Source: Botryosphaeria dothidea
Taxonomy: Eukaryota > Ascomycota > Dothideomycetes > Botryosphaeriales > Botryosphaeriaceae
Direction: 5' to 3'
Assembly (NCBI GenBank): GCA_011503125.2
Contig: WWBZ02000001.1
Location: 3,782,001-3,846,000, forward strand
DNA: 64,000 bases
Part shown: one piece after another, positions 30,384 to 42,118 of the stretch
How the letters are laid out: every line of letters starts with the position of its first letter
Numbering within the stretch: the stretch's first letter is position 1
Made by a program: the position numbers and the translations under genes
Notes under the pieces: model-generated
What the model was told of the DNA's origin: nothing
Database searches by the model: none
The model's input: the letters and a program-made list of their open reading frames with translations, nothing else

Positions 30384-32420
30384 GGGCATCACAAAACTCC
30401 GCCAATCCCGCATGCTGCAGGTCGCAGCATCGCCCAGCTTCCTCTTGCGTTCTCACGATACCCGTCTGACTCGTCGCAAATATCGAAATCCATTGCAAAG
30501 ATAGGCGCTAGCAGCTTCCTGGCGCACATCCTGCCCGATGTCGCTAAGCCCTAGTGAGGTGTAAGATGCAGTCAGCACTTAGCGAGTGACACGAGGCGCT
30601 CTGCTGACGGCATGGTGCACAACACCTCTCCGCCGCCTCCTCCGCGCTCCATCTAGCCACCTCGCCTGTCCGCGCTCCATCTCACTCGTAGGATCTGAAG
30701 AAAGCTGCCAGTCCCCTTCGACACGAGACGAGGCAACCGTAGGGATGAAATGAATCCAAGGCAAGAAGCGAAATCTACCTATTGTCATCAATCCTTCCCA
30801 TCTTGCTTACTCACGATATGGCTCTTTGGATGATCTTCAGCCCTGTGCCCACCTGGCCCACAAAATCAACCGTCCACCACGCTGCTTCATCCGCCACAGA
30901 AGCTGCAAGCAGGGATCGCGCAATCGAGCCGTCTGCAGCCATAAATCACTCCCGCCTTTCCGAACCGTGAGCAACCTTAGCGTTTTTCGCCGTGATACTC
31001 GTTGTCCCATTGGCGGGGCCCGGTCGTCGGCCCTGATTCCGTTCTCCTCAATGCTCTTTGCTTTTTTGCCTTCCCACTCAAGACGTTCGGCCGCACGCGC
31101 TTTCAACGATTTCTGGTATAGACCTGCGCCATACAGCTCTTGGCACATTTCCACCGAAAGGCACCTCGTGGTTTCCACAAATCCCCCACGCGCACACCTG
31201 ATCTCCTGTGCTTACGGGTGCCGAATGTCTCCACATTGCGTTGTCTTGTCGCGCGACGACTCGATCACTAGGTATTGCAAACATTTTCCCCCTCGTATTC
31301 GTGCATGAACGAGTGTCACTGTTAACGGAATACCAAAAATGGTAAGGGTCTGGGTATCCGTGCATGCTGGTCTTCCGTTTACCCATCCTACGATGTTTTT
31401 TTTTTTCCTCCAACGACCTAGGAAAACAGAAAAGCTTTCCGACGTGGGGGAAGGATTTGGGACTTAATCCCGATTGGCTCTCGGCAAGTCCGTCGTGGAC
31501 CACCTTTTGCCTTTCTTTATTTTTCATGCAGGTTTGGTAAGGGTGGGGTGGGGGAGAGGAGGGAATCTCTGTGCCCATGCTCGGCTTTTCTCCTTTTACC
31601 CAACAACCTGGTACGGAGAAGATGCAATTTGCTCGCTGTACTACCTTGACTTGCTAGGTTTTTTCCTTCGCGTCGTCATGATCCTCTTTTGTCTTTACTT
31701 TTCGACGAGTGAGGGGACTTGAGTGGTCCCATGATCCATGTCCGGACTCCGTCAAGTCGAGTCGCTTGTTGATTGCGTACTCATCTGCGGGTCTCGGTCC
31801 GCTGGTTTGCATTGTGGCGGGTGCTTGTCAACGTGGACGCCAAACCGCCTGCGCAAGGCGGTTGTGGTAGTTCACTCCGTCCTTGGCGGACGTATTTAGT
31901 GGAAGACACGTTAGAAGTGGCACGCGTTCATGCGATTCTGGGCATGCGGAGGGCAATGAAGTGAGGCTTCCGCTACTGGTCCTATAGGCTCGGGCACGGT
32001 GGCTAGATACTGCTCCGGGAATCTTGACGCGGAAGGGCAAAAAGAAAATTTCTGCTTTTCTCTGTGGCTAATAGCCTTGACCTTAGACTTGTCATATGTG
32101 AAGCGTTCGCTGTTTTCTTTACACTTATTCCGTTCATCATTTTGGAAATAAATTCCGTGGTATCATTCGGTTCGTGGCGTCGCTGGGACTTGTTAACGCA
32201 TTCTGCTAGTGGCATCGGGCGCTCAGAGGGAGAAAAGAAAGAATGGCGAATTGTTCCGGTGCTTCGTACATTTTGATTGCTATTCCACTAGTTCTCTACA
32301 ATATCCCCCCGCGCTCCTATCCAAGCTCATGGGTAGATTTTTTTTTTTTTGATTGGAGAACGAAGAATAGGGAGGATTCCATCGATCAACGGGAAACTGA
32401 CGGAATCCTTCCTTTTCTTC

Positions 32421-32425
<5 letters not shown>

Positions 32426-32460
<35 letters not shown>
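32426..32460. repeat. CT microsatellite followed by TATC repeats
   Basis: A CT dinucleotide run of about 12 units (32426-32450) passing directly into TATC repeats (32451-32460). Simple slippage repeat in non-coding DNA. Confidence 0.9.
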
Positions 32461-32748
32461 CGAAAGCCTAGAACAGCGAAGACGAAGACAAACAACAAGA
32501 GAAGTAATTTCCATAGGACCGGGAAACACCGCGGCGGTAGCCGTGGGCGGGCGTACATGCGTTCTTTCCCCATAACGCTGAAGATCTACAAAATCCACCG
32601 GAGGAATGGGCTGATTATTTTTGTGGTTGGACGCTTTTTTTAAATCCTGAATTTTGATTTTTCTTTGGGTGGTGCTAAAAGTCACACAAGAAGTGATCGT
32701 CAGTTCGGCATCTTTGTGCGCCGTTTGCTCATTGGTGGTGTGCATGGT

Positions 32749-32798
32749 ACATACGTATGTGTGTATGTACAGTGTGTGTGTGTACGTATATGCGTGCG
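32749..32798. repeat. alternating purine-pyrimidine TG/TA-rich tract
   Basis: Imperfect TG/TA repeats (tacatacgtatgtgtgtatg and following) with a central GTGTGTGTGTGT run. Such alternating sequence can adopt Z-DNA in principle; no function is shown. Confidence 0.7.
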
Positions 32799-35700
32799 GT
32801 AGCAGGGTTGCAGAGAGGAGTCTTGGGGGTAAGCACTCGGGGCGTCATAATCCCATCCCGTTTCCCCGCTTCCCGAACATGGGGAGGATGAGATTCATGG
32901 TAGAGAGACTCTTTTTTCTTTCGCACGAAGTCAGGGTAAAGTGGCGTGCGTTGCATAAGGCTCATCGTAGAACTTTCTACATACTCGCACAAGAGATCGT
33001 AGGGCTGTTTAATTAATGTCGATAGGGCAGCGTTTAAAAAAAGTTGCTGCTGCGCGAGCAGATTGGTTGGGGGCCGCAGAGAATACGTCAGGGCAACGCG
33101 TGGTGGTGGTGGGGGCCAGTTTGCAGGGATGCGGAACAGATTTTGCTTGCTGCAAGGCTGAGACACATGTAAGGATTTTTTCTCTTCTGCCTAGATTTTT
33201 TACATCGGGTTGTTCCTGGTTTGCTTTTTTTGCCTTGCCTTGGCATTGCGGTACGTATACGCAATTCCGCATGTGCGTTGTCCGCGGAATCTAGCAACAA
33301 AGGGCACTGTGTTGCGAGTTGTGGGATGATGACGGCTCAAGGCAGTGAGGTGATGGAGGAACGTTGGCTCGGGATCTAGCAGGGGCATGGGCCTCTCTGA
33401 ATGGGTGAAATCTCGAATATGGTGAGAAGGAGATCCAGCGATGGTGTTGTTTACGCAAGAGTCGAGTCAGATAGGATGTACGTCTTACCCGTAGGTGCAT
33501 ACATACATAAGAGGAAGGTCTAGTTGTTCTTGGCATGTAACTTTAGATCAGATCCGTGTATTTCAATTGGATAGCAGACAAAGGCTCGAAGGAATGCAGA
33601 TTGAACGCGTAATGAGCAGTGTGGGGAGCTAGTTGCACTCCTGCAGTGATGGGAATATAGAGACAGGGAAAGATAGGACGAAGGCAACGCCTCGCGGATA
33701 CGAGAATAAGCATTCGAAAGGAAAGGCATCATGGAGAAGTCTGGCTATCAAAGAGAAAAAGACGCTACGCGCGTCAACAAGACAGCCACGCGACCGCCAA
33801 GCTTCTCTCGTCATTACAGAATGACATACATCTGAGACTTCAGACGCGGATCATTCTTTAGTGCGGACGGGAAAAAGAGAGATTTCTTGATTTTCCTGCG
33901 TTCTGATTAGCCGCGGGGAGGTATGTTGTTCTGGCGGTGAGTGCTGACTATACGGGGATATAGATAGACTAACATGACCAATACCGACCACTCCAGCTCA
34001 TTCCGCGCCCTAACTGTGCCATCGGTCTAACAGCTGCGCGCTAGTATCGATCGTCGCTTTTAATCTTCTACTAACTCCGGGTAGTCGCTGATCGGGAAGA
34101 AGTCGATTGTAAATCCGAAGTTGCACTGGAATACGCAAGGCTGCAAGTGCTTGCTGATGTTTGAGGCGGCAACGCCGAAGCCACGAAAGAATTGAAAGCG
34201 GGCACCAGCCATACTTTCTTCCTTGCATTTAGGTGGTCTCCAACCCAATGCCCCGCATCTGTCATGGAGCTGTGCGAGTGGACGTCTGCTCAAGGCCAAC
34301 GAGTCCCAGGCCTGCACCTACATGTTCCCATTTCCCTCCGATGTGTAACCTCAACAATATCCCTGAACCCAGACGCTAATCATGCGGACTTCCGGCAGCA
34401 CGGCAGCCAGTTGATCTCCTTGCCGTCTGTTGTGAGCCATTAGGCGGGCAAGCATCATAAACCCGGAGAGCATGCGAAAATAGTAGTATCATGCCGTGAC
34501 CCCTACCACCGCTTCCGAGCCTTGGAGCTTGTGATGAAGAAAAAGAGACAAGGATCCCGTAATGTCAGGAAAAGACACAGGGCAACCCTTGTCCACGAAC
34601 TTGCAGGACGTTTTAGAAGTATGACTGTGTGCGGGAAGATGCTGTATGTATGCGGGACGGGAGATATGGCGTTACTTGTGTATAGTAATCCATCGTCAGC
34701 ACAGTGTTCCTTCTCATCATTTTTTTTAATTTCCTTTTTGCGTATCCTGTTTTCGATCGGATGAATAAGAGACAGGTGACTTGTTGTCACACGAAGATCC
34801 GGGAGCGGGGACCGACGGGAGAGCTCCGGGGCGCAGAAGACATGCAAAAGACGTGCGATCAGAGCTGGAGTGCGGATCGGATGCAGTAGCGGCGCCATCA
34901 GCAGCAAGGCAGCAAAAAGAAAGCATGCCGTCCGTCTGACATACAGGCGTCTAGTGAGTACCACGTCCTACGTTCAACACAGAGAGGAACTGGATGATAG
35001 GGTCTCAGTTATCCATTTTGAAGGTTGAGCAACGAGGACGCCAGCCGTTAACTTCCTCTTCAAAGTTACTCGTCCAACGGCTTGCCTATCCAGGTTCTGA
35101 AGTGCTGATCGGGACCTTAGATTTGGTTGTCTGGTCCTCGTTTGTCAGTGAGGACAGCCTATCGTTCCGCCAAGAAAAGGCGGGACGTAAAGCCACTTCC
35201 CTCAACAGTCTATACGGAGACGAAAATCACCAGTATACACTTTGGTGAGAGGGCCGGGCAGCCACCAGACCGGCTGAACCTGAGCAGGGCGTATCGAGGC
35301 CATGCGGTGGCGCTTTATCCTGCCTCACGCTGTGGAAGGAGGCGCGGCATGGCTGATCTGTCGTATCGCACGCGCGCAGCGCCTTCACACGCACATTTAC
35401 TGTCCTTTGGTCGTCGTGCTCCCATCAATCGCCACTTTGAGACAGTCGTCATCATTGACCGGTCTGTGAGGAACGATCATGCTCATCAACGGCATCACCC
35501 GAGTAGATGACAAGAACGGCAATAAGAAATAATAGATATGCTGCCCGCAGTAAGCACTGGGTGACTTGGACCCTCAAACCCAGAAACTTTAGTGCCTACC
35601 CTAATTCCGCCTTGCGTGTTTTGGGGGTGATTGGCATGACGTGCGAGTTCTGGCTTCAAGCAAGCAAAATCCTCTGGACGACGCCTGCACTTTCCGGCTG

Positions 35701-38040
35701 TCGGCCCGTTGAAAGGAAACGTGAGCAAAGAAGTTAGGGCTGGCGTTAGGCCAGCAGTTCTAGTGCGTAAACCCTATCTAGTATATGGATGGTGGAGCAG
35801 ACGGGAGGATGCCCTCGTGCGGGGAACGAGGGCAAATACACGTGCGTATGTACACCTTTCCTCGCAGGGCCATGTGATAGAAGGCATGGCGACGGAGATG
35901 AGCGGCCAGCGCGGAGTGGATGAGGAGCAGTAAGTAGAGTGAGCATGGAAGGCTTCCGTCCTGCAGAGGAGTCGCGGCAGCAGCGGGGTAGGCGGAAGCT
36001 GCGGGAGGAGCAGCAAGGCGCGACGCTGGACCAAAGTTGGGGTCAGGCACCTGGGTGCCGGCTTGGGCGCCGTGTGGGCGGCTTGTCTGGCCTTGTCACT
36101 TGTGGTCCTGAGTTCTGACATGACTTGCCAAGGAATGATGGTTGCGCCTCCGTCCGGAGCTTGAGGCAGGAACTGCAGCGGGGAGGAGCAGATGATTGTC
36201 TGATGCACGCTGCGACGCAAGTTGTGCTGTGCAAAGCAGCATGTGTTGGGAGCGGAGGGATGTCCTACAATAGGCGAGTGCCAATATTGGTTTCCGATGC
36301 CTGGCAATAGGAGTCAGCGCAGCACGGCAGAGGCTCACGGTACGTAGCACGTGCGGAACAGGACTAAGGAACGGTGATGAGGAAACCACGCGGCAGGCAG
36401 GGCAGAGGGCAGAGGGCGTTGCAGGGCAAGGAAAAACTTCCAGAAAGGTAAACTGACGTAAGCACGGACCGGTCGTTCACAGCTTCAGCCGTCCTCTCGC
36501 TGCCCTCCGCTGGCCCTTCATCACTCAGCGTGCATGACAGGCGCCGCAGTCCTCATCTCTACAAGGACGCAGCGCGGCGGACAGGGCGGGCAAGGGCGAG
36601 AAGTGCTCAGGACGTGCAGATCGGGAAAGTGATCGTACGGAGGCCGCACTATACGTGGGTCAGCACGAGTTTTGGATGTGGTCTCGCTTGCGCAGCTTCA
36701 GCCATCCCGGCTCTCGGCGGATTAGGGCGGAAGGAAGCAGCTCTCCCAATGCGGAGAGACGTTTATCGTCAGAGTAGGGGGTCGGCCGAAAAGGAACCAT
36801 GCCAATTTTGCTCCTTCATGCGCTGCCAAAAGGAAAACGTGCTCGTTCGGCCGGAGAAGCGCGCGGCAGCGGGACTGTTGTTTCACCGCAGACGATCGCG
36901 CCAGCCCCTTTGGCCGCCAGTCCGTACTCCTCTCGCTAAACAGAGGGCCGTGGAGGGCCATGAAACAACGCCGCCAGGAGAATAAGGTCATGATCCGTGC
37001 TGCTTGCCGGCCTCGCTCCCAGAACGGACACGAGAGACTACGGAATCAACCGAGAGCCTGAGTTGACGGCGTTAGTGGCCGTGGTGCAGCTCCGGCGAGG
37101 TTCGCCCAAACGGTGCCATTCATTTCAAAAGCCGGCCGGCAGGCGGAGTTGAAATATGCTTCCGGATAGCCCGAGTAGATCGCTGGCGCTGCTCTTGCGC
37201 GTCCGCACGGCCCCCATCCGCTGTGAATGTGAGCTAATCATGAACCAAACTCTGGAGAGAACAGTCACAAGTCACAGAACACATGGACAGACGTGGACAG
37301 ATAACCCAGAAACCTTCTTTGCGTGTGCCTGTGTACTTTTTCCCTCTTTGAGGATCGCGGCGCCGTGATCTGACGCTAATTACGGCGGTATCTCGTGCAT
37401 CGCGACCTGCAGATCAGTGGAGATGCTGCTCCTCAAGCTCCTGCAGGTGCGCGCCGCTCCAACTCCAACCATCCAATTACTTTGCTTCCTGCCCACCCAG
37501 AAAAGAGACCCGAATAACACCCCGAATATGAGAAAGATGAAGGATCGATCGAACCGTGATGATTGTTGTGTACGAAACCGGACAATGGTACAGTTGCATC
37601 CGCCGAGCTGGCTGTATGCGTCTGGAGAGTGTGTGATTGTGCGTGTGCTGGTATGCGTGTGTGCAGAGTGTGAGTGTGCCAGTAAGCAGATGCAACGCGC
37701 GTAGAAAAAGGAAAGCCCTCCCAACAGCCCGGAAACCGCCCACATACGCCGTCATGACATCGTGAAGACCACCAAGTACGAGACAGCCTCCTGCATGAGT
37801 CAGGAGGGAGAATCCGTGAGAAACCTCGAAATAAGTACTTTTATCCACCAATGCCAAACAGAGATGTGTTTCAAAACGACGACCAAAATCCCCGAGCCAG
37901 CAAAGAACTCTCCTGTCCGGATGACTTCAAGCTCCTCGGGGTGTGATATGTGAATGGTTCTAATGACGCCGCGACCAAATGCTGGATGACAATCATACTC
38001 GCTCAGCAATCGCTAGTCAAATTCGCCCTGTAACGCCCAC

Positions 38041-40230
38041 TCAAGACTCATCACGCGCTTCACTGATGACGCCGGGCTTAGGGGCGGCTACTGCAGTCAG
38101 CGTGCCGCCTGGGCCCATGGTCGATCCGGGAAGCGAGCCCACTGAGCTCAGCCGCTCCTTTGGCGGAGGCTCGTCTTTCATACATGCGTTCTCCAGCATG
38201 TTGGTCCACTTTCCGCTCGTGCCAGCGTGGCTGTGTTTGAGATGCTGCCGGAAATGATCGGCGCGGAAGAATTTCTTGGCCTGGTTGCATTCCCCGAACT
38301 TGTGCACGTGATTGAGGTGCTCCGCTCGTACGTCCCAATCCGCGGGGTTTGGAAACTCCTCACCACAGTACCCACAGACGTCTGCTACCGTGGGGTGGAC
38401 CGTTGACGGGTGGAACGCTGCCTGCACCCCCGAAAGCGCTGCGCACGACCACGAATGACGCCGTAAGTGCAACGAATTCTGGTGGCGCTCGGCCTCGTTC
38501 TTGTTCTTGAACCGGTTCGGGCAGTAAGCGCAGGTGTATTGCTTTTCCATTTCGTGCATGCTGTTGAAAGGGTGTGCATTAGTAAAACAATTCCACCGTG
38601 ACAGCTGGATGGGTTAGAGGCATACCGTAATTCCTCCTCGCTATCGAACTTCTTCGGCTTCTTCGGGCAGCACTCGCAAATGTAAAGGCCTTGGATTTTC
38701 GACACGCTGTTTTGCCGTGAGTGTGCTAGACTGTCTGCGGAGAGTTTGCGAGCTTGTATGGCATCTTCACCCGACAGCCCGCGCGAGTGATGCGATGCCT
38801 TGGATAGAGAGCCGCGTGGGCTAGGATTCAGTGATCTGTTCGTCGAATACGGAGAGACAGGTCCAAATTCATCGATGGAGGGCGAAAGTGCACCGGGCGA
38901 GAGACGATCGGTGTTGTAGCTCGTGGCGCTGCTTGCAATTGACAGGCCGTACGAGGATCCAAGTGAGCCGTTTCGCTGCCCTAGAGACGAGGTCGAGGAC
39001 ACGGAGCCGTGGTTGGCGTGGAACCGTGAGATGGGCGAATTGCGATTGACCAACATCTGGGCCGATCGGCGGTGGTAGAGGTCGTTGCCGCCGCTGGGGC
39101 GGTCTTCGCGATTCGCTTCGGTGGGCGGCGACGATGCACGCCTCTTCAGGCCGCCGTGGGTGCTGAGCTGATACTCGTCCGACCCAGCAGGGCTGCGATC
39201 GTTGAGATTCAAATCCCGCATGCCGTTCTCTTCCATGGCGAAATCAGGGTCTAAGAAAACACTGTGGTCGTAACTGCCCCTGTGGGAGTGAGGGTCTTCG
39301 TATCCACTGGGGCCTGAAACACTGCCGTAGGGGCGCTGCGCAGGGTTCTCGCCTGACCCCGGTCCGTAGATGGGACTCCGGAATCCCGTTTGGCCCGGCG
39401 AGATGGCACCCGAACTCGGTGGCCAGTTCGATACAGAGAGGTCAACCGAGCTCAAGCGGCGGTCTGGCATAGACAGCGGCTTGAGCTGGCCGTTCAATTT
39501 GCTTAGCGTGTTATGTGGGCTTGTGGATGTTTCTTGCGCGCTCGTCGACAGGAAGCCGGTGCCAGGGCCACGGCTCGGCGTGTTTGGCCCGCCGATCTTG
39601 GAGAGTAGTTGCTTATCGTATGCTTGCGACGAGTCCTCGAGCGAACGCTGGCCCAGTTGTCTCTCGCTTTGGAGCCTATACGGGGGCTGTATTAGCAGAG
39701 GATACACAGAACACGAGGGAGCAGGGAGCGGTGCTTGCCATGAGGCAAAAGAGTACGTACCGGTGGTTAGCCATGGATGGGCGCGGGAGATCAGGACGAT
39801 CTTCGTCGCTGTGGTGACTCAGGCTGTCGGCGGCCATATCTGTGTCCTGAGGCTTCACTGTGGACAGTGAGCTTCCTCTCCGAGCCCAGCTGCCAGGCTC
39901 GCCCTCTTCTACGGCCTGGTCCCGTTTCACTTGACCGCCCAGGAGGCTAGAGCCAGGCTTCACCGAACCAAAGGCATTCTTGCCGAAGGACGAGCTATTC
40001 GGGCCATTGCCCCACTGCCACCCGGGATCCTGTCCATCGCTCAATTCGCTGATGTAACGCGGCGGAGGCAAGGGCGGCGGCGGAGAGTCTCGTGCATTGG
40101 GAATGGCCATGGGAATGGCGGTCGGCGAGGCATACGAGGACGACCGGCGCGGGATGGCGAAATGAGAGTGGTGCGCGCCGGAATCATATATTCGTATCGA
40201 CGGCGTCGGTGTTGCGTGCGACATGTCCAT
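38041..40230 (-). CDS. C2H2 zinc-finger protein, putative transcription factor
   Basis: Three exons (40230-39761, 39675-38626, 38560-38041) give 679 aa with consistent phases. The N-terminal two thirds are low-complexity (Ser, Pro, Gly, Asn, Arg), with a conserved-looking patch PPPLPPPRYISELSDGQDPG. The C-terminal part holds zinc-finger-like units: YICECCPKKPKKFDSEEELR directly before the second intron; YTCAYCPNRFKNKNEAERHQ with its following SLH; VCGYCGEEFPNP with histidines after; and GECNQAKKFFRADHFRQHLK with KHSHAG. It is probably nuclear. The frame continues upstream of 40230 without an ATG, so a further 5' coding exon is possible. No named orthologue comes to mind; the target genes are unknown. 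Head to head with YVH1 across a 1.9-kb GC-rich region. Confidence 0.8.
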
Positions 40231-42118
40231 TAGGGGTGACGACGCGGGAGCCGCCACCAGCTGAGTCGGGGGATTAGTGGCGGGCAACTGCTGAGGGCTG
40301 ACTGGCGCTGAGTGGCCGGCTCGCGGGCGCCACAGGCAGGGCTGCCAAGGAAGGAAAGGGAAGGGGAGCGAAAGGCAAGGAGGCAGACAGGTGGAGGAGC
40401 GGGAGGGATGATGGTGGAGAAGAGATCGTGGAGCGGAGGAGGTTTAGCGGGCGGCGTGAGGCGGCGAGGGGCTGCGCTGCTTGGGTGCCGTATCGTGTCG
40501 TGATACTGGATGCACGGGTGTCGGCCGGGAACGCTCAGCCCTACAGCATACGGTAAGTGGATGGGGGGCCAGGCTGAAGACAGCGGCGCACCAGCGGCAG
40601 CACTTCGCCAGCAGGCAGCGCAGAGCCCACTGTTGCAACACACACAGGGAAACTTACTTTCGGCGCACCGCTGCTGAGTCCAGGAGCTTAGCCGTCAGTG
40701 AGCTGGGCGGCGATCATTGCATTGCAAGCGGTTGCACCAGCATGCGCAGGCGGGCGAAGGAGCGTGCAGGGCGCTTGGCGGATGATTGGGCGGCGGTGGC
40801 AGGGCGAGCTTTGGGGGGCGCGTAGGCAGGCAGCTGGGTTGAGAACGGGCTCGATGCAGCTGAGGAAGACAGCAAGCGTCGAGCTCAACGGCGAGGGCAT
40901 CGCGAGAGGACATTTAGTGGGCGCTGCCGCTGGGCACGCCCACGGCCCATTGGCTCGCGCCGCCCGCGACTCCACCGAGGGGGGCGCGCCCTGGAGACGG
41001 GCAGGGATGCAGCAGGGCAGAGAACAGATTCGAGAACCGGCGCGCTGGAGTGCCGCCGTTGCCAGCGCCCTACGAGCTGCGGCGCCCTACGCGCGCGCTC
41101 CCTGCATGCTGCCCGCCGGCCGGCCGCCTTACGACGAGCGGTCCGCGGAGGCGCAGCGAGGCTTACTTTGCTCAGGTCGCGCCCCGAGAGCACACGTAAC
41201 TCCGTAGGGCAGCGCTCACGGCTGGGGACTCGCAGGGCGGCCCCTAGCCAGCGCTCAGCCTTACCGTTCTTCATCCCCACTCGCCGCCAAACGCACCAAC
41301 CCGCCCAAAACGAGCCTCGGCCCCACGTCCTACTCGCCGCCGAAAGGGGCGCCTGGAGCTGCTGGCTGCAGCATGCAGCGCAGCGCAGCGCGGCGCAGAA
41401 GGCAGCGTGCAGAGTGCGTCGTCCTTCCTGCGTGACCTGCGCCGAGCTCCCGCCGGCCTGGTTGTAGGGCGAGCGCTCCGGCTGCTGCTAAGTTACTGCT
41501 GACGGTCCCTGGCCGCCGCCCGCACTGGCGCCGTCTCGCTCGTACTGGGGTGCTCACCTGCCGCTCGCGATACTCCACTCTCAGGCCACGCGCAGCGGCG
41601 TCCGATGTCTCAAGCGCGCCGCGAGAGAGGAGCAGAGCTCTCGATCATCCCCTAGGCCCAATCTGCAGCGAGTTGCATCCGCAGCGGGATCGGCGATGGC
41701 CATGCCACCGCGCCCGCCATCTATCTGCCATCTCCAGTGCAACACCCGGCCGGATGCGATAGCCGCGCGCGCTGCAGAATGATTCCAGATGCTAGCCAAA
41801 CCGGCGCCGCGGCTGCTCGAGGGATTTTCCTGGCCGCGGCCGATAGGGCTGGCCAGCTGTGGCTATGCGCGCACGCTTTTGCCGAGTCGAAATTTGACCC
41901 ATCACCAGCGTGACAGCAACCTCCACCCACCAGCCCTCTGATCGCCCGCACGGCCGCTGGCGTAGCATCTCTCCCCAGCTTCCGCCGTCCCTAGCCCTGC
42001 GAGGTTTCAGCTTTGTCAGACACGCCCGCCTCGCTTCAATTCCACACGCTACCCGAGGTAGCACCACCGCCTCTCTGCCATAGCTAGCTACCATCTCCAC
42101 TGCCCACCACGAAGCGCC
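40231..42118. promoter_or_regulatory. GC-rich divergent region between the C2H2 gene and YVH1
   Basis: 1.9 kb with several GC-rich open frames on both strands that look like composition artefacts. Short repeats such as CAGCG units (about 41372-41395) occur. It likely carries a long 5' leader of the C2H2 gene plus the short YVH1 promoter. Confidence 0.45.

Larger units (their letters stand above)
30384..38040. other. 7.7-kb gene-free interval between convergent genes
   Basis: VFA1 (+) and the C2H2 gene (-) both end into this stretch, yet it is far longer than the other convergent spacers here (about 240-960 bp). I read all open frames on both strands; none resembles a protein family and none shows the codon regularity of neighbouring genes. 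It contains a pyrimidine microsatellite (32426-32460), TG-rich runs (32749-32798 and about 37630-37675), many T tracts, and no recognised tRNA, rRNA or transposon. A non-coding transcript or a fast-evolving spliced gene may be hidden here. Confidence 0.5.

Noticed and set aside
31078..31578. 166-codon minus-strand frame in the first gene-poor interval
   Set aside because: No conserved motif, no splice context and no codon regularity; likely chance.
34503..34964. 153-codon minus-strand frame with a hydrophobic N-terminus
   Set aside because: Apart from the hydrophobic stretch it has no family resemblance, its composition is irregular, and overlapping frames on the other strand are equally open.
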